A stretch of 64,000 nucleotides of DNA from Cymodocea nodosa (lineage: Eukaryota > Streptophyta > Magnoliopsida > Alismatales > Cymodoceaceae), in assembly GCA_036874045.1 (NCBI GenBank), contig CM072345.1, forward strand, positions 79,501-143,500, read 5' to 3'. Position numbers and translations under genes: made by a program. Shown in pieces: positions 33,290 through 44,893 of this stretch (positions within the stretch are counted from its first letter, which is position 1; every line of letters starts with the position of its first letter). Below the pieces are notes generated by a model. It was not told the origin of the DNA. It saw nothing but the letters and a program-made list of their open reading frames with translations, and searched no databases.

Positions 33290-34440
33290 AGCCAGAGTTG
33301 TGTGTTTTCTTCTGTAATTGAGAATATAGCATATGCTTATGCTCAAAGATTTCTGAAACCTATAATTAGCATATGTGAATTCTGCAATTCTAAAAGACAC
33401 GACATTTTTGACTGTTTTAAATTGAGACATTTACAGATGGTTAGATCCCATGACCAATAAATGAATTATCCTCAATATAATAAAGCCGAGTATGAGAATC
33501 CTATAGTTTACCCAACTGATGGTCAGTATAGAATGTGTAATATGTTGAGAGACACTGAAGTTTGAGATAGGTATGACAGACTAGAGCATAGTATAGAGAA
33601 AAATCTGGTTAAACTGGAATATTTTGTGTGTCAACAACAAGAATTCAACCAAGTAAACTATAAGGAAGCATATTCAGAACCTAAAAAGGATATAATTTAC
33701 GAAACTGAAAAAACCATAATGAAAATTGATCAACAAGTGAATGCAATGAAATTAGATGATTTGGAAACAAAATTAAAAGCATTAGACGAAAATACAATGA
33801 AAATACAAGTTATGCAATAGGACAATGGAAATTATAATGTTATAAACTTGCATAATTTGCAAAATATAGAGCAAACAGAAAATACTGATGCAAGAGAATT
33901 TAAAGAATGCACTTTAAAACTAAAAAGAATTGAAGATCATAATCACGAAAATGATATGCAAAAAATCATGAAAGTAACGAAAATCTGGAAGATGTATGTC
34001 TAACATTAAGATCTGGAACTGATATACCACCAAGAACTCAAAATGAAAATGACATAAAGATGGATAAGAGTAAAAATCAAAATGATAATGAAAATGTAAT
34101 AGCTGAAAATCTAGAAATTACTAAAGAATAATCTGAATCTGCGAATGAAGCTAAAAATGATCAAACAAATCAACTAAAAGAAAAAGAGTCTTTGAAATCA
34201 AAATCTTTAGCACCCTATCCTGAAAGATTACAACAAACAATACCTGAAAAATAAGAAAAAATCAGAGAAATTTTTGAAAAAGTACAAGTTAACATTCATT
34301 TGTTAGATCTATTGCAGAAAATGCCACCTTGTGTTAAATTTTTGAAGGATTGGTGTACTAAGAAAAGAGAACGAAAAGTTCTTAGAAATGTCTTTTTAGC
34401 TGAGCAAAGTAGTAGAGAGGATTACTCGAGCTTTACTTAG
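33290..34440 (+). pseudogene. Athila-type gag C-terminal remnant
   Basis: A knuckle-like CEFCNSKRHDIFDC (spacing CX2CX4HX4C) lies at about 33376-33417. Lys/Glu-rich coiled-coil-like sequence follows (ORF 33626-33820). Near 34220-34440 are PYPERLQQTIPEK, then VNIHLLDLLQKMPPCVKFLKD and TKKRERKVLR. These match in order the Athila segment between gag and protease (the MPSYAKFLKD-type motif). Stops occur throughout. Confidence 0.7.
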
Positions 34441-35029
34441 TAAGAAATCAGTTTTTATGTTTATATATATATAAAAAAATATTAAAAATATATATAAAAC
34501 ATAAAAATCATTGCTGTTCAACCGACTAAATCCATCGATATGACCGGAACATAAAAAATATGAATATTAATTTTCAAAAAAAAATGTTGGTTTTACCGAA
34601 ACATAGTATCGGTTCAACCGAAAGAAAAATTAAAAAAATAAAAAATATTTAGGTCTGACCGAAACATAGTATCGGTTAAACCAGTAAAAAAATAGAAAAA
34701 CTATTCTTTGTAATATTTTTATTATTATATTTGCTTGTACGGGGAGTCCGTTGAGTTACGCTTAACTCAACGAACTTACTCCGTTGAGTCTTGAGTTAGT
34801 TAACGAGCTTATTCCGTTGAGTTAACTGTAACTCAACGGAGTACTGTAGCTAAGACCTCAAATAAAATAGTAATAGTTGGTTCGGGAAATGACCCGATTA
34901 CTCGCCTAAACTTAGTGCTTATTTAAACTAAAACCTAGGGCTTTGGGGGCATTATCCGGTAAATCATTTAGAATCTAGAACAGTAGAAATCAGAGCGATT
35001 CCGTGCTATTGTGTAACTCCACGATGAAG

Positions 35030-37210
35030 AAGATGAAGCCTGAATTCTAAGAAGAGGTAGTGGACACCGCACAATTTCTGAAGGAATCTGAAGAATGGCA
35101 CACGCGGTAGAAGATCAGAAATACAACAAGAGAGAAAGAGCTACAAAAGGTAGAATCAGAACTCTTTAACTTGAGAAAAATTTTAGTTGAATTAGAAATA
35201 CAGATACCACAGATAATGGAGACACGAATTAGAGTGGTAACTGAAATTACAGTAAGTAAAGAAAGAAAGATACGGCCAAACAATGAAGTAGCCCTAGAAT
35301 TAATCCAACGTAAGTCCCAGCTCTAGTTCAAAAGACGAATCTGTAGACGAGCTAAATGGGTGATCTGGGAGCAAGCAAGGAAAGAAAATGAAGAAGAGGC
35401 AACTGAAGGACAAGAGGAGCCAACTACTAAAAGACCTGTTCCTGAGGAGCAGCACCTTGGACCTTCAAATCCACTTCCTAAACCATTAGAAAGGTTGGTA
35501 GTTATGGGGCCTTCAAACGAAGAAGAAATAAGAGAATTTGAAGAACTGGTTCAAGTTGGGAAAAACCAGGGAGAATTAGAAGATTTGGTAGTGACTAAAG
35601 CACACCTAGTGTTACAAAAAGAGAGCTACAGAAAAGTTGAAAGCCCAATATAAAATCAAAGTGGCATAGCATCAAGAAGCTACTGCCAAACTTGCTGAAA
35701 AAGGAGATGAAGTTGGTCCTTCAAGACCAGTAGTTATAAAAAAAGTTAAACAGGAAGAGCCAGTACCTGTGGCTCGAAGGCTTGCAGAGCCTACTTTTGT
35801 AGATTTAATTTCAGAAGATGAAGAGGAAGAATAGGCACAACTAATCAGAAAAAAGAAAGGAAAAGAAAAAGTGCCTGAATATGAGGAAATTAAATCTGAA
35901 GTACCAATTTTTATAGGGCATGTGGAGCAAATTTTTATTAACCTCCTATCCGATTCTAAGGAGGAGCTACAGCAACATGAGCAAAGAAAAGAAGAAAATC
36001 AGGCTGAAATTAGTCAACAGCATGTACAAGAAGAAACAGAAATTAAGGCAGAAGCTAAATTGCCTGTGACTCCATCCCAATCTATTACAGAATCAGAAAG
36101 AACAGTAACAGAACAAATTGGTAGTCAGGAGAAAATGAAGAGGCTAAAAGAAGCCATTTGGACAAAAATAATTTCACAGATTCCATTGAAGAACAAGAAA
36201 CTCTTCAACAATTTATGGAGAGAATTCAAGACAGAGTGGAGAGTTTTGCCGACTCACCACCACAACTAGAAACATAAATTCAGGAATCTGTAGAAAATAT
36301 TCAAATGCAGCCTATAGAAGAGCAAGAGCAAACCCCTCTAGAGCAACAAAGTCACCTTCCTGACCCGACTGAAACAACAATTTTAAATGAAGTACATTTT
36401 TGTAGTTAGGAAGCTTATACCAAATACCAAGAAATAAGGGGTTACGACATTATTTACAGTAGACCAATAAATTGGGATGGAATGCAAGAAATCAAAGATC
36501 TATTTGAATTCCAAGGTCTACTGCAATTCATTTCTCAAGAGAGAGGGCATGCAGTATATGAGAATTTAGTGCCCTATTTTTATGCAAATTTAAGAGAAGG
36601 AGAAGGAGCATTAATTTCAAATGTGGAGGAAGCTAATGTACAAATAACACCAAAGCTTCTCCACAACATTTTTGGTTTAAAAAATGAAGGAATAACAATT
36701 TTGGAAGAAACAACAGTAGTTGAATGGACTAAACAACAAATTAAGGATTGTTTAGCTATCAATCCTAGTGTGCCATTATTAAACAGATTGAAGCATTTAA
36801 ATGGTAAAGCACACATGGTAGCTAACATTCTAATTAAAAATGTCTATCAACAACAGGGCCATGACATAGAATTAAGTCAATTTGTCAAATGGGCCACATA
36901 TACAGTTGTAAATAAGATCCAAATAAATTGGTCTACAGTTTTTATCTCCAAGCTGAAAACAATGAGGAAGAAATTATTTTATGGAGATTTGATTCCACTG
37001 CTGATAGTGGACTGTATTGATTTCACTAAATGGACATCAAAAAGGATCAGATCAAGAACCATTTCAGTGAAAGAATATAGAAATTTTGTAGCTATAGAAC
37101 TAGCTGTACCTTCTAGAGGAATTACAAGAGCGGTAGAGAGGATTAATCAATTAGAACTTCAATTAGAAAAACTTCAGAAGGAAGTAGATGAACTTAGGCA
37201 TAGAGATTAA
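35030..37210 (+). pseudogene. Putative plant transposon protein (Transposase_32-like) region
   Basis: An acidic Glu/Lys-rich reading region from an ATG near 35024 is split into ORFs at 35360-35653, 35871-36269 and 36482-37210. The last, 242 codons, contains YENLVPYFYANL, ALISNVEEANVQITPKLLHNIFGLKNEG and KAHMVANILIKNVY. This is the pattern of the 'putative plant transposon protein' domain often found in Athila-like and other gypsy elements. It ends in a Leu-heptad coiled coil (INQLELQLEKLQKEVDELRH). The role of this domain in elements is not established. Several stops interrupt the full frame, so the intact part is the last ORF only. Confidence 0.6.
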
Positions 37211-38224
37211 ATTGTATTATTCGTCTACTTGTGTAAAATTGTATGAAATTGTATGATGTACTTGTAATGTAATTGATTCATATTAATGAATGTAAATTTT
37301 TCAGATGCAATTTTCATACGTGTTTTAGATGTGAAATGAATGGAATTTATTGAATATTATGTCATTGTGAAACTTTATTTATGAATATGTAACAGATTTA
37401 CAATTTGCTGAATGACAAGATAACTGCTTAAAAATTTCTGCATGTTGTAAGGTAAAATGTAAATTCTGCATAACATAAAATGACTTACAAGTTAAATCTT
37501 TATATAATGTTCAGATTTAAATGTATTTTAATCAAAATGATGCATTAATGGCATAGATTTAACTTTATTACAGTTAGCAGAATGAAAAAGAAAAAAAGAA
37601 ACAGAGAGGAACTTACGAGAGTAAAACTTAGAAGTTGCCAAGTGTTAACTCAACGAAGTAAGTCCATTGAGTTAAACATAACTCCACGAGGTCAGTAATA
37701 TAATATAAGGTCACTCCGTTGAGTTATCTGTAACTCAACGAAGTTAGTTCGTGGAGTTAGCAACAGTAACCGACTGTATTCTATTGAGTTATCTGTAACT
37801 CAACGAGGTTAGTTCATGGATTAAGCAGAATGGTTATTCTTTTAACCACGAACGAAACTTCGTCGGTTTAGCGGTTATAAAAATTTGAAATTAGTAGTGG
37901 TACACGTACCTATATAAATAGGAACCACGATGCACGTTGCAAGACACGTTCTTGCAATGAGATTTATTCACTTTATGGATGCGCAATATATATATAAAAC
38001 AAAATGTTATTTATGAGTTACCAGCACTTTTAAAAGAAAGAAGAATGCATTGGAGGAACTGGAAGGAAAAGCAGCTGATTCAACTTCATCCGACAACAAA
38101 TATTTATAGAATGGAAAGCTTCAGACTAGTATGTAATTAATCTTCTGCTATTTATTTATGAGCACATGGACTCGTTCTCTAAGTACTAAACGATTAGTAA
38201 GAAACACCTACCTAGGAATTTTCA
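37211..38224 (+). other. Spacer with CGTTGAGTTA/TAACTCAACG hairpins
   Basis: No coding signal is present. Between about 37640 and 37825 three or more inverted repeats of the form CGTTGAGTTA-TCTG-TAACTCAACG occur. The rest is AT-rich. Confidence 0.6.
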
Positions 38225-39497
38225 TTGCAGAGGAGTACTGAAAAATTTTCTGAACTGAACTTTAACGAAATTCTTTGGGGTGTAGCTAACCTTTCTTTAA
38301 AAGAGAACGTAGAGACGGGTGCTCCAATAGAAAAACCATTAGGAGAGATTCTGTATCCTGAATTAGTTGAACCTTCATGTATTCGATTGCCAAACTTTGA
38401 GGGAGAGGTTTGAACTGAAATCTAATTATATTAGTCAATTGTCACATTTTCATGGATTAGAAAGAAAGGATGCCTATTATTTCCTTAGAGAATTTAACGA
38501 AGTTTGTCAAATGATGAAAATGCCGAACATAAGTATAGATGCTATTAAACTTAGATATATCCCTTTTTCTTTAAAAGACACAACTAAGAGATGGTTATAT
38601 ACTCTGTCACCTGATTCAATTTTTACATGGACTGAATTTTGCTCTGTTTTTCTGAAAAAATATTATCCAACACATCAAACGATTAAAAAGAAGAAAGAAA
38701 TATTAATGTGTAGCCAAAAACAAGGTGAATCATTCTGGAAATATTTTGAAAGATTTAAAGATTTACTAACTCAATGTCCAAATCATGCAATGAGTAAAGC
38801 ACAATTAATAGGTATAATTTATGAAGGCATAGATGTTTCAACGAAATCTTTATTAGAATCTACTTGTCAAAATGGATTTTTAAAATTATGTAGTGAAGAA
38901 GCATGGGCATATTTAGAAAACTTTGCAAAAAGAACTGCATAGTGGGAAAATTCAGCTGAAGCTATTGCAGATAAAAAAATTTTGCTAAGAGGAATGCATG
39001 AAATAGATTCAAATACTATGCTTGAGGTGAAATTAAATGAATTAACAAAGAAAATAGAAGAGTTATCATTAAATCAAAGGCTAGCATAAAAGAATGCAAA
39101 CATAAATGACTTAGATATTATTTATGCTAGAAACCAGAGAGATAACTTGGGAAATTCTTATCATCCTAATTGGAGAAATCACCTGAATTTATCTTGGAGA
39201 AACAACAATTTCCAGGGAGGAGAAAATATAAATGAAAAGAACATAAGTTATGAAGTATTAATTAAACAAGGATCTAGAATAGAGAAATTAGAAAAGATAA
39301 TCCAGCAAGTAAACAATCGTCTAGATTTTATATTGGGAAATGCTGCAATTCAAAATCAGAATAGAAATATATCACTTAGACAGAAGGAACCAATGGAAGA
39401 TAGACCTACTAGAGGATTGCCAATACAAGCTATACCTAATCCTGTCAATAGAACGGTTAATGAAATTGATACCTCTTTTGGGAGGGTAGCTGAATGA
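38225..39497 (+). pseudogene. Athila-type gag (N-terminal and capsid-like part)
   Basis: Two overlapping ORFs need one frameshift near 38400: 38225-38413 ends in PSCIRLPNFEGEV, and 38367-38942 continues with FELKSNYISQLSHFHGL. The second carries the Retrotrans_gag core (LREFNEVC; IPFSLKDTTKRWLYTLSPDS; FLKKYYPTHQTIKKKKEI; CPNHAMSKAQLI). After a stop at 38941, more gag follows to 39497, including HLNLSWRNNNFQGG and a coiled coil. This is the structural protein of the element, and it is nearly intact. Confidence 0.85.
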
Positions 39498-39687
39498 AGT
39501 AGCATATCTGAAGCAACTATTTGTATGTATATATGTTTTTTATTTTTAGTTAATAGTATCGTAGAGTTAATTTTTAACTCAACGAACTTAGTCCGTTAAG
39601 TTATGCCTTAACTCCACGAGGGTGTGCAATAGTTATGTTAATTTTTGTCTCTGCTAAATTTTTGTTTGTGTTATACAGAATTGACAA

Positions 39688-40620
39688 ATGGAATTGATGC
39701 AATTACCATTGGATGCACTAAGGGAAGTACTAAGTAACTTGTCAGCTAAAGATCTGTGTAGGCTGTGTTGTGTATCAAAGGAAATTAAAAACTATGTTGA
39801 AGAAAAATATTTTCAAGGAGTACAAGCTGCAAAAATGACTAAGATTAGAGATAGATTCATATGGAGGTCATTTAATTGTAGTTCAAATACCCATGAATAT
39901 CTAGCTATGGAAGAAACTACTAGAATTCCACCCAATGCATTAGAAGGAATAAATCATATTATGGGGATAGATGAAGGATTAATCATATACAAGACGAGAC
40001 CAAGGTATGCAAGTTTATTATTACCTGATATTTTGATAAGAAATCCTATAACAGGAGAAGAATGGAATATAGGAAGACCTAATAGATTTGAAGCACCAAC
40101 TGTAAATTGTGGGTCAACTTTAATATTTTTTGATAAAAATTCTGCAATTCCTGAAAAATTATATTATTGGAGACCTACAGGAAATTGGGGTGAAGATTTA
40201 CGCTTAAGTGTGTATAATTTTCTGAACAGATCTTGGAATGAAAATATTATGATATATCTAGGACAGAAATCATTAATTAACCAAACACATGTCATACTTG
40301 ATGGATATATCTATTTAGTCATAGAGATATCAATAGCATATAGATCTGATTTATACATAGTGAGCATAGACAGTTATGATGAATATATAGAAATATTACC
40401 TGTACTGAGTGAAATAGCTAAACCACCATCTGCAGAATTTAATGAAATTCAAATAGGAATGTGGTATAATGAAGAAGATGATCCTACTTTATGTCTTATA
40501 AGATGGTGGGATGAACTGATGAAATTTCAAATATGGATTATGGAAGACATAAATGAATGGAAGTGGGAAGAGGAGTATATTGAAATAGATGTAGAAATAG
40601 AAACTGCTACATTACCCTAG
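39688..40620 (+). CDS. F-box protein ORF inside the LTR element
   Basis: An uninterrupted 310-codon ORF. Residues about 4-43 form an F-box (LPLDALREVLSNLSAKDLCR, then LCCVSKEIKNYVEE), which in plants binds a Skp1 adaptor of an SCF ubiquitin ligase. The rest (about 44-310) has scattered Trp/Tyr/Gly as in F-box-associated beta-propeller regions (IRNPITGEEWNIG; LYYWRPTGNW; SVYNFLNRSWNE), but I cannot assign Kelch or FBA firmly. It begins 190 bases after the gag ORF and has no introns. The nearby gag is broken, yet this ORF is open end to end, so it is either a recent capture or under selection. It is most likely a host gene copied into the element. Confidence 0.8.
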   Translation: MELMQLPLDALREVLSNLSAKDLCRLCCVSKEIKNYVEEKYFQGVQAAKMTKIRDRFIWRSFNCSSNTHEYLAMEETTRIPPNALEGINHIMGIDEGLIIYKTRPRYASLLLPDILIRNPITGEEWNIGRPNRFEAPTVNCGSTLIFFDKNSAIPEKLYYWRPTGNWGEDLRLSVYNFLNRSWNENIMIYLGQKSLINQTHVILDGYIYLVIEISIAYRSDLYIVSIDSYDEYIEILPVLSEIAKPPSAEFNEIQIGMWYNEEDDPTLCLIRWWDELMKFQIWIMEDINEWKWEEEYIEIDVEIETATLP

Positions 40621-42579
40621 AACCAAAAAGGATCCCTTTCTGCATTACATATTATTAATGGTAATACACTCGTATTTGGAATTTATAATATATTACATGT
40701 TTACAAATTAAGAAGGAACAAGAACTACATTAAAACAAAATTAATCGCAAGAAGAACTATGCCTAAAAAGTTTGCTTGAACTGATACATTTATTTCATTT
40801 GTTTCTACTTTTCAATCATGTTCTTAAGCTGTGATTTTGTGTATTTAATGTTGTGTGTATTCTGCATTTATTTTTATTTTTATTTTTAAAAATTATGAAG
40901 TTTTCTTGTTCATTTTATAAAAAAAAACAAACAAAATAAAATATCAATCTAGTTTGTTGGTATCTGTTCTAGGAAACCAACTGGCTTGCTTGTGAGCCAC
41001 CAAAGGCATAGGAGCCTGGGTTCCACACAAGACACTGATTTATTAATATTTGTTAAATATTATTTTGTTTTATATTTTGCTTTTATCTGTGAATGAAAAG
41101 TTTTTCAGAATCAAAAATCAGAATATGCAGAAGGAGATACAAATGAAACAAGGTATGTAACTAATTACTCATCCTGAATTTTAAATCAAGCAAAACTGTA
41201 TTCATGCCTGCTACAATCACTGTACTTATTGTCAAATCTTTTACATTAAGGACAATGCAAAATATAGGTATGGGGGGGACATAATTAAAGTAATAGTCAT
41301 GTAAGTTTGTTAATTAAAGAAATTAAAATAGTACTGCAAAGTTGTGGAAATTGAAAATTTTTATGAACTTGTAACTATCCGATAAATGAGACTGTAAATT
41401 TTTATAAACTGCTTGAATGTTATATTTAGAAGGCTATATAAGATGCTATTGAATTTACTATTTATGCAAATCTAGATATAGTATCTTATTTTTTTCTGAA
41501 TTTCATGAGTTTAACAGTTTCACGATTTTAAAATGAAATCAAAATGCTTAATGAAAAAATCAGTAAATTATCTAAAGTCCTAAAAGAGCTGAGAAGTGAA
41601 TTCTAGATTAAATGAAACACATATGATTAAAGATACATTTAATTTGAATGATTGAACTTGTAGAATGATTTATGTGTACATCTTATTAAACTACAGAAAA
41701 AGTATGAGCTTATTGTTATGGATTTATATTTTCAGTAACTAATAGAAGTAGGACTATATGACATTGGTGTTTTACTGCATCTGTATTAATGAAATACATA
41801 CATATATAATATGTGATTAATGTTTTGTCTTGTGTTTCTAGTTTGATTGAAAGAAAAAAAAAAAAAAGGAAAATTTTGAGAGTTTATTGACTTATTTGAT
41901 CACTAGCCTTTTGTACTTGAGCAAATAGGTATGTAAGGATTGTTGACCTGAACAATGACTCTTGAAATCTGGCAACTTAAGATCCTGATCAGATTTGGGA
42001 TTGTTGACTAAAAGCTCGTTACATGGGTACATTAGAAAGCTCTTATATGATTCAAGCTTGTCAAATTAACTTTTAAAATACAAATATATATATATATATA
42101 TACATATACTATTCTGAAAAGATACAAGTGTTTTGTGAAATACAAATATCTTATGAATCGAGTATATTTTCTGTTATCTAGAATTGCTGTAATATGAATC
42201 TGGAATTGACTTTTAAAGTTGTTTAATGGAGATACAATTCTTTATTCTATTTGTCTTAATCAAATTGAATTGGATTGTACTTTGATTCGTATGTTGAAAT
42301 TTCTTCTAGAAATCTTATTAGAAAATTCAGGATGACAGATGATGAAAAGAAGAACAAATAATAATATAATTAACACTTATGTGATGATGATATACTTTGT
42401 ACGTAATTTGCATATATTCTAAGTATATTTGCAGGTTGATTACTAAAACATACAGAATATATTTTTATGCTAAACAGAAGAAAAACAAAGGGGAAGAATT
42501 AATTCTAGCACTTTTTGAAAGACCAATTAATTAGATCTTAGTTTGCTAAGGGACTAGCAAAATTTAGGTATGGGGGAAG
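40621..42579 (+). other. Non-coding 3' part of the Athila-type element
   Basis: AT-rich, without ORFs. A TTAAGGACAATGC phrase followed by GGTATGGGGGGGAC (41247-41281) resembles the region before an Athila polypurine tract. A second G-run, GGTATGGGGGAAG, ends at 42579 right before the 3' LTR and is the better polypurine tract. An AT dinucleotide run lies at about 42087-42105. Confidence 0.55.
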
Positions 42580-44893
42580 TGTTTAGAATGAAAAAGTGCA
42601 TATTATTAACGATTAAATGATGGTTAATTGCATAATATTTAGCTTATCATATAAGAATTAAGTCATTATGTTATAATTGCACTATTATATGTTTTAATTG
42701 AAGAATCTGCTTAATTTGGGGGAATTAATGTTAATTTAGTACATTTATGAACTGTCGGTAAGTTGCAAGCTATGAAATTCTTAAGTATCCGAATTTTCTG
42801 ATATTTCGGACAATTATGTTTAACATACCGAACATATTCGGATAGTTATGTTTAACATACTGAACATGTATCAGATAGTTATGTTTAAATTGCCGAACAG
42901 TTATGTTTTGAGAGAATATTTTATTATTTCCTGAAGTACACGTGTCAAAACCATAATGAATGACTTAAGTGAACTTTCGGTGAGTTATCTATAACTATCC
43001 GAAATTGCAGCTAGGCATCGGATAGTTATCCCTGTAACTCTCCAAAATCTCTTTTTATTTATAAAATAGTTGAGGACACGTGTCATGTTCTGGGAAATTG
43101 ACTTAAGTGGATTTTCGGTCAGTTAGCTGTAACTATCCGAAATGCATCTGAGCATCAAATAGTTAGACTTGTAACTCTCCAAAATGTTATTTTATGACTA
43201 AACTGCTGCTGACACGTGTCGAGATCTAGTAGATTTACTTAAGTTATATATCGGTGAGTTATTTATAACTATCTGAAATGCACCTGAGCATCGGATAGTT
43301 AAGTTTATAAGTATCCGAAATGCACCTGAGCATCAGATAGTTAAGTTTATAAGTATCTGAAATGCACTTGAGCATCGGATAATTAAATTTATGCACGTGT
43401 TGAATTTAAATGCTTTAGAATATCACGTGAGATGCACATGTTTAACTCGTTAAGTTAGCATAACTATACGCGTTGAGTTACATGAATATTACATTAAGGT
43501 AACGTGTTATGTTAGCAGCTTATTTCTTTATATTTTCTAATATGCCACTGTAGTGGTTGTAGGAACAGACAGTTGGAAGAGAAAAAAAAAACACGTTTGC
43601 ACATATCGCGCAAGGAGAAGAAAGCATCGCCATTAATATGAATGAAGGAAATCCAACCGACCATTCAAGCAGAAGCAGTTACTACTAAAGAAATATAAAA
43701 GAAAAGAAGAAAAAAAGAAGAAGGTGTGTGATCGATGGGTAGATAGTGTGTGCAGAGGAGGATCGGCGTCGCAATTCTCTGAAATACCACACCAACCATC
43801 ATCATCACCACCATCATCACCACCACAATCACCAATCATCGAAGGTCTGTGAGGATACTTGCCTGATGTCAGGTCGATTCCAAGCCAAACACAGTGCCTG
43901 ACAACCACTGTGAGGAGTGATCGCATTGCGGGAAAGGAAGCCATTTTCACCAAGTGCCGACTCATATTTCAGGAGATCGTAAAGATTTTAGCCTTGGCTT
44001 CGGGTTGATGCCTGTATGCTGAAGAGGAGATCATCTTGCAATTCTGGACTCACGATTCTATAGGGAGAGGAGACAGGATTGTAAGTGGTTTAATTTTCAG
44101 TGGTGTAATCGCATTGCAAGTAGTGTCAAAAGTATTTACTATCAAGTGAGATTACTTTACATTTCACCTTTCACCCATTTCCATGTTCATATTAAAACAA
44201 AAATACCAAAAACAATTTATCTATGCTTGTATGTTGTATTTGAGTGTTGTATTGTTTGTGTTGTATCATGATTAATGTTATCTTTGTCAGTGTTGTGATT
44301 GTTTTATGTTTATTTTAGTTTTACAGTTTACTGAAATTGGTTCGTTCAAAAGACTTAAAGATTTTAATGGTTACTGTTTGAATTATCTAAATGTTAGTAT
44401 TGCTTAATGATAAATCTAATGTTAACTAACATTAAAGAGCTTAATTGATGTTATTTACAATCTATGGAATCGCCCAATGGTTGGCCGAATTCCTTTGTAA
44501 ATTACAGTATTAAAAAGAAATGACAGGCTCGTGGAGTTAACTTAAGTCCACGAGGTTAGTCCGTTGAGTTAGCCATAACTCAACGAACTTAGTTCGTTGA
44601 GTTAACTGTAAGTCAATGGAGAGCTTATTGAATATATAAATTTGATTGTTAACAAATGAACAGTTCTCAAGTTCTTCAGCAATTTCCTATGGGATCGACC
44701 TGTAGTTGCACACTGATACAATAGACACTGTACACTTGCAATTAAAGTACAAATTGAAATTAATATCTAAATTATCTTAAAGGTTGTTTGTTTACTTCTA
44801 AAAGAGAGAATAGGCATAAAGATAAATTAACTAAGTAAAAACAAAAATAACAAATCCAAGTTTTTCTAGTGTAGTGCTGGGAAAACACAAACA
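42580..44893 (+). repeat. 3' LTR of the Athila-type element (LTR copy A)
   Basis: It starts TGTTTAGAATGAAAAAG just after a polypurine tract and ends AAACACAAACA, about 2.3 kb. The same sequence recurs at 46492 onwards, and its last 110 bases recur at 33098-33207. A series of inverted repeats built on TAACTATCCGAA and TTCGGATAGTTA occupies about 42755-43395. CGTTGAGTTA hairpins lie at about 44528-44622. Its right edge cuts into the gag of a copia element at the zinc knuckle. Confidence 0.8.

Larger units (their letters stand above)
33208..42579 (+). mobile_element. Interior of a composite Athila-type element lacking pol
   Basis: Bounded by a residual 5' LTR plus primer-binding site and a 3' LTR at 42580. 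In order it holds a gag C-terminal remnant (33.3-34.4 kb), a spacer with palindromes, an acidic ORF region with a plant-transposon-protein-like block (35.0-37.2 kb), another palindrome spacer, gag N-terminal and middle parts (38.2-39.5 kb), an F-box ORF (39.7-40.6 kb) and a long non-coding stretch with two polypurine-like sites (GGTATGGGGGGGAC near 41270 and GGTATGGGGGAAG ending at 42579). No reverse transcriptase, RNase H or integrase is seen, so it would depend on another element. The gag halves are in the wrong order, so more than one element may be joined. Confidence 0.7.

Noticed and set aside
40960..41040. tRNA-like hairpin in the Athila-type interior
   Set aside because: GGCTTGCTTGTGAGCC forms one hairpin and GGGTTCCACAC is only a weak B-box match. 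No tRNA fold.
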